Shown here: in pieces, positions 49,376 to 61,700 of the stretch
How the letters are laid out: each line of letters opens with the position of its first letter
How positions within the stretch are numbered: position 1 is the stretch's first letter
The notes under the pieces: generated by a model
Seen by the model: the letters and a program-made list of their open reading frames with translations, nothing else
What the model was told of the DNA's origin: nothing
Database searches by the model: none
Origin: Strigamia acuminata
Lineage: Eukaryota > Arthropoda > Chilopoda > Geophilomorpha > Linotaeniidae
NCBI GenBank assembly: GCA_949358305.1
Contig: OX442320.1
Coordinates: 7,952,259-8,016,258, forward strand
Reading direction: 5' to 3'
DNA length: 64,000 nt
Program-made: the position numbers and the translations under genes

Positions 49376-49563
49376 TTATACAGGAAATGTAGTGAGTTTA
49401 GTGCGTTTTTGGTATTTTTTTGTTTACAAAACACATGAATTTCCAATATTTTTTTCTCCTTACAGTTGTTTTTATAACCGCAAAAAAAGCCTCTCCACCT
49501 GTAATCCAACTCGTTTACACTGCACAAACAAGGATTTTTCTCAGATTCGTTTGGCGATGCGTT

Positions 49564-49585
49564 TACAATGCCTCGAGGCATTGTA
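49564..49585. promoter_or_regulatory. Perfect 22-bp palindrome in the dumpy promoter/5' UTR region
   Basis: The sequence TACAATGCCTC is followed directly by its exact reverse complement GAGGCATTGTA. It lies about 145 bases upstream of the dumpy ATG, at the edge of a GC-richer block (49560-49730) that I take to be the promoter and 5' UTR. It could be a dimeric factor site or an RNA hairpin with no loop. Confidence 0.6.
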
Positions 49586-49727
49586 GCACCAATGGGCGCC
49601 AGTCGTGGTCACATGACTGACTCGCGCAGCACTCAGGTGCGACTAAGGTGCACAGAGCGAAGACGGCGCGCATACTGACAACACACGGTCTGTCCGAGAG
49701 ACAGAAAACGCCGCAACTCCCATAGCA
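49586..49727 (+). promoter_or_regulatory. Probable dumpy 5' UTR / core promoter
   Basis: This 140-base block is clearly richer in G and C than the flanking sequence and ends immediately before the ATGG microexon and its GTAAGT donor. No TATA box is visible. The transcription start cannot be placed from sequence alone. Confidence 0.5.
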
Positions 49728-52700
49728 ATGGGTAAGTGATCGCACAACCTAACACATTTCAGACGGGGGTTTCTTTATACCAATGGTCAATGGAATTTAT
49801 TTGATCTCGGCATTTTAAATTCGTGGACCTTCAAACCGCAGTGGGCAACAGCCAACAGGTGTTCGTGTTTGAGGAAGCAAGCCATTGTGAACGTCAGGAT
49901 TTGATCATTTTTTTTTCTATTCTTACGTCGATGGATTATTGCGTGATTTCGACAAGAATATCGGCCCGGGAAATACCGTGTTGCCGCGTAAACTCACGTG
50001 TGTTCATCTCGCATGTTAGAAACGGGCGAGTGTTGGCTCAACACATCTGCATTAACTAACCTGACCTCTCAACCTACTTTTTCTCTTGTTTTCTGCCGCC
50101 TGGACTTCCTTAGATGACAAAATTGAGTGCAACATTTCGTTTATGGATTATTTATATTTAGTTTTGGAATTTAAGTAGTTAAATTTTTGGTATTTTTATG
50201 GTTTTTCCCGTTTTTTCTAAACCATCTGTCGTCTGCTATCGCTACTAACGCCGCCATTAGGGAAAAGCATGAACTTATTCGTGCGAGACCGTTTTTTCTT
50301 GATTTACTCCGTATTTAAATTTATTTAATTGTTTTGATTTAATTTATAGTTGATATGAATTGAAGTTAAAGGAACGGCAGGTGTTTTTGAGGGTTTTTTT
50401 GAGGTGAAGGTGGAGAAATCATTGAACCGTATTGAATTGTATTTATACATAGAGGAGGTGTGGTCCTGTAGGGAGAATATTTATATCTCGGAAGTGTCTA
50501 GCGATATAATGAGATCTCTATCTATTTTTTTGTATTTAACGGACTTTTATTTCTATGAATTGGAAAGATTAGGTCATCGCAGTAGCCACTTAATTTATTT
50601 TTATCATTTGAATGAGTAAAAGTTGAAAGGAAAGTGTAGTACGGGCCGACCCAGCTAGTCCGCTTTGTTTACAATGCCAAAATGAAAAGATAAAGAAATG
50701 TGATTTATTTCTTCAATTGAAACATGCAATTACGAAATAAAAGTCCACATTCAAGTTGTTTACATGTCTAAAATTGAATGAAAAGATAAAAAAAAATCGT
50801 CCAATTTTAACAAGGCATTTTATGGTGTATCTTCTCTAGATTTTTCACTTCCCTCTTTGTTTACTGGCACAAGGAATTTTCCTATCTATACTCACTCTCG
50901 TAAAACGGAGGAGAAAGACCTTAAGACCTTCCTTTACCTTTTGTTATCAGTGTGAAAATCAGTAGAGCCACACTTGTTGCAACCACATCATCTCACTCAA
51001 AATGAACAAAAGACACCAGGGAAAAAAATTGGGGGACTCCACTTGAAAAACACAAGGGACGTGGAATTTGCTACAAATCCTTTGTCACCTGTTTTGTAAT
51101 TGTAACTAAGAGTGGATCTTAATGGGGGATGGGGGCCTTGGTCACTTCCCTTCTCTCTAAACGTCCAAGGGCATTGCATATTATGAGGCAATAACTATAT
51201 AAAATAAAGATTTATTAAGTTTTTCATTAAAAATACTCGAATTTAAGTGCTTTATTGAGGAAATTTCTAAGACATGAAGCTACAGGACCTTACATTAATC
51301 ACCCGGTAATTGTTGCAAAGCCAAATGGAACTTATCGACTATGTATCGAGTATCGAAATGGACGCTTTTGAATACGTAGTCTCCGTTTGGTTCACCCGGT
51401 AGACCGATGGAACTTATCGACTATGTATCGACTATCGTTGGTTGAATGCAATTACAGAAATAGCGTTTATTGGCTTAGCGACAATTAGCCGGCTAACTAA
51501 CGTACGGTCTTGTAGCCTTTTCGGTCAGTGCTAATCATATTCATGGTATTCATGTGGATGTTTAGGAATAATGTTTTGTTGGGTGAATGGATTGTTCTTT
51601 TGTCAGCATTTCATTCATCAATCAGTGATATATGGCGTCTAGACACTTCGTGCCATCAGTTTTGACATTTCCTTGGGGATGTTCTGTGACAAGTTGTTTC
51701 TCTAACTTTCACTGAGTGTGAAAAATGACCATTTGTTTAAATTACGATTTGAAATTGTTTTATTGCTCTGTCGTTTGTATTTTTTATTTTTAACAGTCAA
51801 CCCTCACCTAATCCTACGTCATGGACAATTAAGGGATTGAGCAATTAACATTTTCTTATTCGTATATCCGGCTTCAAGTTGAAATATATTATATACTTTA
51901 ACTTTAGTCGAAAGAGGTCATTTGTTTTGTTTACATTTTTTTTTTCTTTTAGTTTTTTGGTTTTGGTTTTGGTTTTGTTTGATTTAGGGACAACTTGTTC
52001 CATTTGAATATTTGTACATGGAGAAATTCACAGGTTTTTTTTTCGGATTATTTTTTATGTCAATGACATGGTTGTCGACTTGTGTGGGTGTAAGTTACAC
52101 ACACCTTTTTTACAACTATGGCCGATGAGTAGACAACATTACTTTAAGTTTTGGAGGGGAAAAAAAATATTTTTTTTTCTTTTGTTAATTTTTTTTTTCT
52201 TAAAGTGCATATTTGGTTGGGGAAGTTCCTTGGAAATGACATGAAATATGAGAGAGATGAAGATTTGGAACATGATTAGTTAAAACAATTATCTTCTGCT
52301 TAATTATGATTAAATTGAATGAAAATGAGGATAGGAAAAAAAATATAAAATTTCATAGTTTCCTAATGTGAATATAAATAAATTAAAGACATCTTCTGGT
52401 GAAATGGTGGGTCAAGTTTGACCTCTATAACTACTGATGTGACATGTGGCAAATATTTACAGGTTGGGTTGAAAATTCACTTTAGGGTTGTTATTATTCC
52501 ATACGGCTCCATTTTGGTTTTGTGTATGCATAATTTATAAGAAATATCTTATCTTTTTTGCTAGAATTTAAAAGAAAACTCATTTGGAATTGAAATTGCA
52601 GTTTTTAATATTTTCAGTCATTTTGTCACATTGAGGATAAGTAAGACGTTTAATTAGGTTTTTATGTTGGTTAATTAACTAGTTTTTTATAGTTTGTTAA

Positions 52701-55700
52701 TTAAAATCTTGTTTGAGAACAAGAAGTTTAACTTTTTTTTTAATTTATTTTCCTTTTAACCCAATTGGCACAGTGGTAGGTGCCTTCACTCGGTGGTTCT
52801 TGTCCATTTCCTTGTCTAGCCCTTATTTAGTTATGCGTAGGTGTGGACACAACTTTTCAACAAGGTTATTAAGAATATCTCAAGGTTGGTCCACTTTACT
52901 GTTTGACAAATTTGAAATTTTTAAGTTGAATTTAGTTTTTAATTTAGGGTTTGACACATCCTCGTTGTGTTGTTCTGTTGTCCTCAATTACAATGCAAAC
53001 TAAAGTTGAGCCGAAAGATTTATGGGTTTAGGTTTACCATTACATCATTTATTTTTTTTATTTTTGTATAATTTCACAGTTTACATAAAAAATTAGTTAT
53101 GCAATTTTTATGAGCTCATGTCTATATAGTCTCCACAGCCTTGACTTAGGACTTTACTCATCGTATATCACATTTGCAATGACACTTGTCTCGTCTTGAT
53201 TATGTGTGTTAAAATTTAATTACTTTTAATTTTGCATTTATTTAAAAACAAAAAATGGAAAAAAAATGGAAAAAATTTGAAAAAATGGAGAAAACTAGAA
53301 AAAATTGGCAAAAAATAGAAAAAATTGGAAAAAAATTGGAAAAATTGGGGAAAATAATTGGAAAAATTGGTGAAAAAATGGGGAAAACTAGAAAAAAATT
53401 GGAGAAAATGTGGAAAAAATGGGGAAAAAATGGGGAAAAAATTGGGAAAAATTGGGGGAAAAAATGGGGAAAAAATTCGCATTTATTTAAAACCAAAAAA
53501 ATGGAAAAAAATTGGAAAAATGGAGAAAACTAGAAAAAATTGGAAGAAATTGGGAAAAATTGGAAAAAAAATGGGAAAAACTGGGGAAAAATGGGGAAAA
53601 TTGTGGAAAAACTGAAAAAAGGTTGGGGAAAAAATTTGAAATGATTGTAAGAAATTATAAAGAAATTGGAAAAACAATTGGAAAAATCAAGGTCCTGAAA
53701 TGTACAAGATGGCTTCTGAAATCTACATTGGAATGCCCGGTATTATGTAATTGAAATTGAAAGGGAAATTACGATGCGTTGTTTACTTTTTTTGATTTAA
53801 ACTATTTCAAAACGGAATAGAAAGAATGTAGTTATCCTCAAAGGTGGAAGAGGTTTTTACTCAGGTAGCTGTAAGCTGTAGGTCACATTCACGTGAAAAT
53901 TTGATAAAAAGATGTGGGTGTTGCACGTCCACAGAATATTATACTCAGCATGCTCCATTAACCTCAATTGTGTCGAACAAAAGTTTCTGCTAAATTTTTT
54001 TTCTTTCCATGAATGAATTTCCACAATAGAATTCTTATTTATCACTCAAATCCCGCGGAAAACGAGTCTCGATTGAAATTACTTGCTAAATTCAACTTTT
54101 CCACTCACATTACGGGATTTATTGAGCGATTACGGTATGAATGAGCCTCCGTTGTTCCGATTTGATCGGGTTATGGCCATTTGCCAGACGGCCTTCGTTG
54201 AGGACACTCGGGGCAATTGTACTGCCAATGCAATTGTAAATTATATATGTGATCCAGCTACTATACTTTAAAATTTTTCTTGTCAAATGGCCAAAAAGGG
54301 TTGCACCTGTTAGAAAAATTTTAATTTAATTTTTTTTCTTTTATCATAAGAGATTTACTGATTGGGCAATTTTTATATTTTTGGTTCCCATAATTGTGAA
54401 AATTTAATTTAAATTTAATCTGGGGGAAATGGAAATAATGAGACTGGAATTTAGGTTTTTTCGCTTTCATCATGCGAGTATTGTAGCTAGATATGATAAA
54501 CATGCAATTAGGAAGAGTGAGTGTGTGTGTGTTTTTATTTTTACATCCTTTTCAGCGAAGGATCCGCGAGGTTTTTTCTGCCAAAGATTGAAATCTTGGA
54601 GCAATCTTGTGTAGCTGCTACTGGGCAGTAATTTTTTGGGTTTGTAAACATGGTGTTTGATATAATAAGGATGTACTAGGATGTACAAGAGGGAAAATGA
54701 GTCTGATAATGGTCTCATTTTCAGGGTGTATACGCCTGGGTTAATCTGTGATTAAAATTTTTTTTTCTTTGTGGAAATTATCTTTTTATGACGTCATAAG
54801 GAGCAAAAGTGGCGGCAGATTTGAAAGAGAAAATTGCATTTAATAACTGACGGGTGTCAATAACACATTAACTCATGGTAATAGATAAAACATTGACCTA
54901 CACAAAACTCGTTGAAAGTTGAAGGTAAATCACTTTTTCTTGGATGTGAGGTCAGATTTGGAGAAAAAAAATTAAAACTGAGTCGAGAATGAGGTCAAAT
55001 GTGTCCGAAAAAGGGGTCTTTTGCTGTTTTGTTTTTTTAGTTCTGTGATTGAAATCGTGATTTAGTCACCCTCCATTAAGTCTTGATGGAACAAAAAAAT
55101 TTGTATGATAAAAAATAAAGGTTATGCGATACTGTTTGAATTTCAAAGGTTATCCGAGGAAATTGAATAAATTGATGGTAATTTCTGCTTTTAAGCAGCT
55201 TCTATCGACTTGATAATCTTCATTTTGTGAATTCTTTTATTCGTTATTTCATTACAGTGAGTCTGGAATTTTTATATTTTTTATTTTTTATTTTTATCTT
55301 TTATTTATGCGTGAAACCTTATTAACCCCAACCGGTATTCGAGCCAAATTATCAAGGTAGAATAAAGGAATAAGAAACGATTTGTTTTAATTCGTTATGG
55401 TCACATAAACTAATAAAATAAAAGATGACACGAACCAAACGAGTCCGCCATCATTAAAGATGGCGGTTCATTAAATGTGGCGGTTTATTTTTAACAACTT
55501 GTATTCGTATTTATTAATTTGGAATTTTTATTTTTTATTTATTTTTTTAATTTTATAATTTTAATTAAAAATATTTTTTTCTATTTTTTTTTTTACAGCA
55601 CGGGAGAAATTATTATTAGGATTTATAACGTGGATAGCATTATGTACAACGGTAAGAAACTTGTTTTATTTCGCTTTAATTAATTAGGGAATATTTTATG

Positions 55701-58700
55701 ATGACACAACCATCGTGTGAATAACCCTTCGCATACGAACATATAGCGTGCGAAGTATCCTTGAATTATAAATTTAAAAAATTGGGAATTTTTAACAAGA
55801 ACAAGTAACTTTAACCCTGAATTACCGCAGTAGATGAGGCTCGAAATCACGAGACATTTTGCGGTGTGATTACATTCTCGATCGGATATGAGTCAAGTGT
55901 CAATGCCTTTTATTTTTCCACACGGAATCACTCTCCTTATTTCCACTAGCTTTGTTCCAGCAGTCTACAGACAGATCGCCTTCTCTAATAAATCTTTTAA
56001 ATAAAAAAAAGATGACCGCGTGAGAAATCAATAAATCAATCGCTTCACGCATTTCCCACAAATACGAAATAATTTAAAACGAATTTTATTTTTGTTTAAA
56101 TAAAAAAAAAAAAAACAATCTTCCACCTGGTAATTTGGTAATCTTCCCAGTACTATGAATCATAGGAGAGTGTAAAGTGGAATTATTCAAGTAAAACCTG
56201 AGTCAAAGGTTTTGTTCTTATATCCTTATTCTCAACCGGAACTAGCAATTAGTCTTCAACTGCCACACAGTGATGAGCATGAAATTACAATTAGTCATTA
56301 GACAAGTAGACTATATAGTTTTATAATCAAAGGTTTTGGCCGTTTAAATTAATGAAAAACCCATAGAAAAGCATTATGGAGCGTGCAATAGAATGAAAAA
56401 AGAAGCAAAAACTTATTAGTTTTGCTTCACTGAGGCATAAATCATTAGTTTCTTCGGGGTGGGAATTAAAATTTGATCAAACTAGTGGACTGATGCAGTT
56501 TTTTTAAAGAAATTTATTTATTTTTTGTTTGGTTTATGGTTCATGGAACTGTGGTTAGAGTAGACAAACAAATGACATTAGTTTTTATATATATTTTATT
56601 GTCAATGCCCTTTAACATAGTTTGTAATTGGATTATTTTCAAATCTATAAAACTCGCATTCATTCGTAATTAAACCATAAACCTTTTGTTTCAAATATGC
56701 GTTATATAATTAGGTTTTTTTTAATTTTTTTTTTGTTTGGATAAATTTTGTTGATTTGCAGTAGGCCATAGTTACAGGTGAGGTCAAATGTGTGGCCTAC
56801 TGAACACGTTCTAATATACTTAGACGTGTTAAAAATAGAGTGGAAATCGTTTTGTGGTTTTTGTTAACTTTTAAGAGATGAAATTTTCCCTTTTGCGCTT
56901 CTAATTTCAGATTGTCTTTAATAAAAAAATTAGTTCCAAGGTTAAAAGGTTAAACGGGGATATTTTCCATGGGAAATTTCAAGAAGGTTGAACGAGTATC
57001 TTTTTTTTTTTTTTTTAATTTTTTTGATGAAATGGGAAAATGAGGCCAATGTTGGAGATGATGCGGTGCGGTGCAATATATTTCATCCGATTCATTTTAA
57101 TTTTTTTTTTAAAAATTATTTTTTGTTTATTTCAGTTAATAAATTCACAGTCAAGTTTCGGCAATTCATTTATAACTCCCAGGGAATTATTTATTTTAAA
57201 CCTCGAAGACGGGTTCTTCGGTTGTCAAGTGAATGAGTCGAGGGAGTTTTTGCAGATTTTTGAACTTTCAAAGTTGTGCGATGGTGTACCTCAATGTTTT
57301 CGAGGTTCGGACGAGCTTGAATCGGAACTCAAATGCACAGGTAATGCCGGATAATCGATTGAACGAATTGAAAGCGATTAAAAATGATTTTCCCTTCAGG
57401 GAGCTGCAAAGAACCCTGCCAAAACGGAGTGTGTTTAGACGGACAGTGTCACTGTAACGATGGTTTTGGCGGTTGTGCTTGCGAAATGCCGGGTAATATT
57501 TAACGAAAATATTAATAATATTCGATATTTTAATCTTTTCATATTTTTTTCAGATGAAAACGAATGTAAATATCGTCCTTGCGATGTATTTGCTCAATGT
57601 ACGAATACATTAGGCAGTTTTTATTGCACTTGTCTCCCTGGTTACGAAGGCAATGGATTTGAGTGTAAAGGTAGGAAGAAAAAAAAATTTTTACTGTGTG
57701 GTGAAATATTTGAAAAATTCGGAGATACCGATAAAATTCCCGACATTTTTCAAGATGGCGCGAGGGAAAAAATGGCGGCAATTAACAGATGCAGGGAATG
57801 GAGGTTGAATGTGTAATAAAATTAAAATTCGAAACACTTCATTGATTTTTAATGTTGAGATAACGCCAGAGAAAAATAAATTACTGTCGATGAATTGGGT
57901 AAAAATCATTGAAGTTTGACCCAATTTTGGAAACTTGTGCACATAGCACCACACCCAATAAAAATTACAAAAAAATAAATAAAAATTGAAGTAAATAATT
58001 CCACGAGGAGAAAATACTTAGAAACACACTTGGAGGGCCTAAAACAGGCTCCTAAATTGGGTCTTTAACCTTCATTCCTCAGAATTAGTCTTAACTAATT
58101 CTACCTGTTTAGTAGAGACAAAATAAAATATTTGTTTTCTTTAATTTTTTTTAAAGGTCCCAATTGTCCAGCTTATTTACTTAGAATTTGCATATATTTA
58201 AGGGGAAACCTGTTCTTCCTGTTCTTGTATAAGAGCTGATCTCCTTGACAACAATCTTAATATGGAATGTGATGGATGTGACGTCATTTGCGCATCGCGA
58301 TCATGTTTTTCCGCGTTTGAAAAATTGCCCCTATTTGGAATAACCGGCATCGCGTCAATTTATCTTCTGCCCACAATGAGATAACTAAAAAATAATAAAA
58401 ATTGAAAAATTAGTGAAGTTTAATCGCGAGTTTCCAATTCGGAACTATTGTTGACCACATTGTGACCCTTCATCGGGTGTGGCCTAGATTTGATAAACAG
58501 ACAATGGATTTATGTGAAGGGACAATGAGAGAATTTTTACCTGATTTCTGTCTCCTCCTTTTGTGTACAAACTAATTCATTTGATTCAATTCTTATTTTG
58601 TCCCACTTTTGTCTATTAATTTTTTTCCTATACCTTGTCTTGTATTGTAATTATAACTATTGTACTTTGGTTTAGTAAAGTTTGGATGACAAAAAGTATA

Positions 58701-61700
58701 GTAGGCGTTTTAGGACGATGGAATTTTTTTTTTGGTTTTTTTGTACATTTTTACCTTGGGCACAACTTTATACGGAGTTTGGGACCTTTAAACCTACGCG
58801 TGAATACTAATGGCTGTTTGAAGTAAATGTCAGAGAATCCAGGATGTGCAGTGTTGGGATTAATTATAATATTAATAAAAATTATTTTTAGAATTTTAAA
58901 GTTGAAATTGATGTTGAAATTGAGTTTATTTGGTTGAAGTATTGAGTAAATGGAATTGGGGATGGTTGAGAGACTCGAGGGAGTCGGGGGAAGAAGATAT
59001 TTAAATGTCTTTTCCTGAAGGGACTCGGTGAGGTGGAGGAATGCAAATGAACAAAGATCAATGACATTTACAGGAACGAAGTGAATTAATTTCGCCGTCT
59101 AGTTGGAGAGTGACCAAACAAAGTTCAATTCTTGAAAAATGTGAATAAATGTTTTACTTTTTTGTTGTTTTTAGACATCAACGAATGCGAAAATCCAGCA
59201 CTAGCCGCTAAATGTGTGCGGAATGCAGAATGTTGCAATTTACCAGCGCATTATGTTTGCAAATGTAAACCTGGATTTGAAGGCGATGGATACACGGAAT
59301 GCAGAGGTAGGAAAACATTTAGAAATAAATAAATAAATAAACAAGCGACGAAAGTTGTCTCTAAATGCCTAAAACTTGGTACGTTTTAAATTTGTTTTGG
59401 TGTTTAGAATTTAATCGTTTGCGCACGAATTTACGTGCTCTATTGTATCGTTGAAATCTAGATCTAGGTAGTGATTACAAAGGGTTAAGACACTTGCAAA
59501 TTTATGCGTGAAGGAACAACGAGCTAATTTATTAGGACTTTCATTTTCTTTTTTTGCTGAGAAAGGGGCAAAAAAGAAAAATTAAAAGAAAGGGGAAAAA
59601 CTTTTTTTTTTTTTTAAAAAAAGAAAAAAGAAAAAAAGGATAAAAATTTCAAGCAAGGTCGAGTAAAGAGAGGTGCAAAGACCTTCCTAGTCAAGGACCG
59701 TAAACATATTTTATGAACAATAACAAACTTTTACTTTTTAATATGGAAATAATTATGCAAAATAAAGTTTATTGACTTATTATCGAATTTAGAATAAATT
59801 TAAATTGTAATAAATTTTGTAAAATGTAAAAATCTAGAAAATTGGTACCTGTGGGAACCGCAGACACTGATTAATAGCCCCTAATAAACGTGGAGATTTG
59901 TTAATATATTGCGTGCCTCATTCGAAAAACGTGGGCGAGATGTTTGGTCAGGTATTTCTGATTGCGCAAAAAGGGGTGCGTTCACCCTCTCACTTCTAAA
60001 GATGGACAAAATAGCCTTGCAACTGACCTTGCTCTTGGCAAAGAAACATTTTACAAAAAAAAAAACTAAAAATTCCTAACAAAATCTATTCATTTATCAC
60101 TTATTTACCCTTTCCTTCACACCGCTTTGTGTCGAACAAAGATACACATTGCAAATGTCTGTTTGAAGAGTAAATAAATAAAGAAGTGATTCTTGCAAGG
60201 TTATTGACGTTGGATTTATTTCATCCGACGTTAGAACCGAGTTAAAACAAGGGGCAATTGACCAGTTGGTGTGTACTGGACTGGTAAAACCCTAGGTGGC
60301 TTCTTTTTACTATTTTTCCTTTTATTTTTCAAGATGTGGATGAATGTCTTCAGTCAAACTTGTGTGCCAAAGGTGCGATTTGTACAAACGTCGAAGGAAA
60401 CTACTCTTGCACTGCCCCACCCGGATACACGGGCGATCCACACATTGAAATTTATGGTAAAGAACGAATATTGTTTAAAAAAACGTCGTTTACTATTAAA
60501 ACAATTTTTTTTAGACATTGATGAATGCTCAATACTCTCGTCGTGCGGTGTTAACGAGGAATGCTTCGGAACGTCGAATTCGTGCGGGATAAACGCAAAA
60601 TGTCACAACACATTGGGGAGTTTCTCGTGCGAGTGTCCGCAAGGCTTCGAAGGCGACCCGTATACATCGGGATGCGTTGACGTGGACGAGTGCTCTAGAG
60701 GGACCCCGTGCGGGACCCAAGGGGTGTGTACGAACATTCCTGGTGGCTACGAATGCACTTGTCCGGACGGATACACCGGAAATCCACTCGATGGATGCAA
60801 CGGTGAGTTGTTGAGGTTGGAATTTGTTTGCGGAGGTTTTAATATTGGTTTGTTTGATGCAGATATCGACGAATGCGTTTCACTGCCGTGCGGAAATGGA
60901 CGGGAATGTCATAATTTGCCGGGAAGTTTTCGGTGTAGTTGTTTGCCCGGGTACAGCGGGGACCCGAATTCGTTTTGCGAGAGAAGTAATGTTTGGGTTT
61001 TTAAGTTGGGGTGGTTTTTTAATGGATTTTGTTGGTAGTTTCGATCGAGGTTCGATGCACGACCGATCACGAATGTGTAGCGAATGCTGAATGTTTTGAT
61101 AGGATGTGTCAATGTAAGGATGGTTATCAACCTGATGGCATGCATTGTGTTGGTAAGGAACTTTATTGTTTTGGTTAGTCATTGTTTTTTTTTTTGACTT
61201 TTCTTTTTTTAATTTAGATATTAACGAATGCTCCATTGAAAATGCGTGTGGATTGAATGCAAAGTGCGTCAACTTACCAGGTTCATTTCAATGTCTTTGT
61301 GACTCTGGTTATATTGGAGATCCGCCCTCAACTCAGTGCCACGGTTGGTTAATTTTGAATGGAGTTTAATTAAGAGTTTGAATGGAATTATTCGACCAAG
61401 CTGGTTGATTTTGTTTTTTAAAATACTAATTTTAACTGTTGTCGTTTTGTTTTTAATTTGTTTTTTAATTTGTAACGTGTTTCAGTTGTTGTTTATCTGT
61501 TTTTGAACGTTTGTGTGCAGCTTTAAATGTTTACGAATTAATTTTTAGATCGCGACGAGTGCATGGAACATCCATTTCCATGCGGTCGCAACGCTAAGTG
61601 TACTAATCATGACGCCAGCTACGCTTGCTCCTGCCCAAAACCACTTATGGGCGACGCGTATGTCGCTTGCAAATGTGAGTTTGACTCGTTTAACCTTTGC

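Larger units (their letters stand above)
49732..55598. other. dumpy intron 1 (5.9 kb)
   Basis: This is the intron between the ATGG microexon and the signal-peptide exon. It begins GTAAGT and ends with a long T tract and ACAG. It holds a Ty3/Gypsy reverse transcriptase relic (51294-51456), a tRNA-like A/B-box fragment (52766-52805), a purine-rich array (53240-53690) and an inverted repeat with GCCAT motifs (55445-55466). No other gene was found; the open frame at 54083-54271 has no support. Confidence 0.75.

Noticed and set aside
53255-53754. Lysine-rich coiled-coil protein (plus) or Phe/Pro-rich protein (minus)
   Set aside because: Both are products of the purine-rich low-complexity array and have no start or splice context.
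54083-54271. Possible 62-residue gene in dumpy intron 1
   Set aside because: It begins at a TTG, has no recognisable domain and no splice signals that would join it to dumpy in frame.
56988-57135. A hydrophobic frame just before dumpy exon 3 as its signal peptide
   Set aside because: It runs through a long T tract and the polypyrimidine tract of the intron. The ATGG microexon plus exon 55599-55651 gives a better signal peptide with exact phase and proper splice sites.
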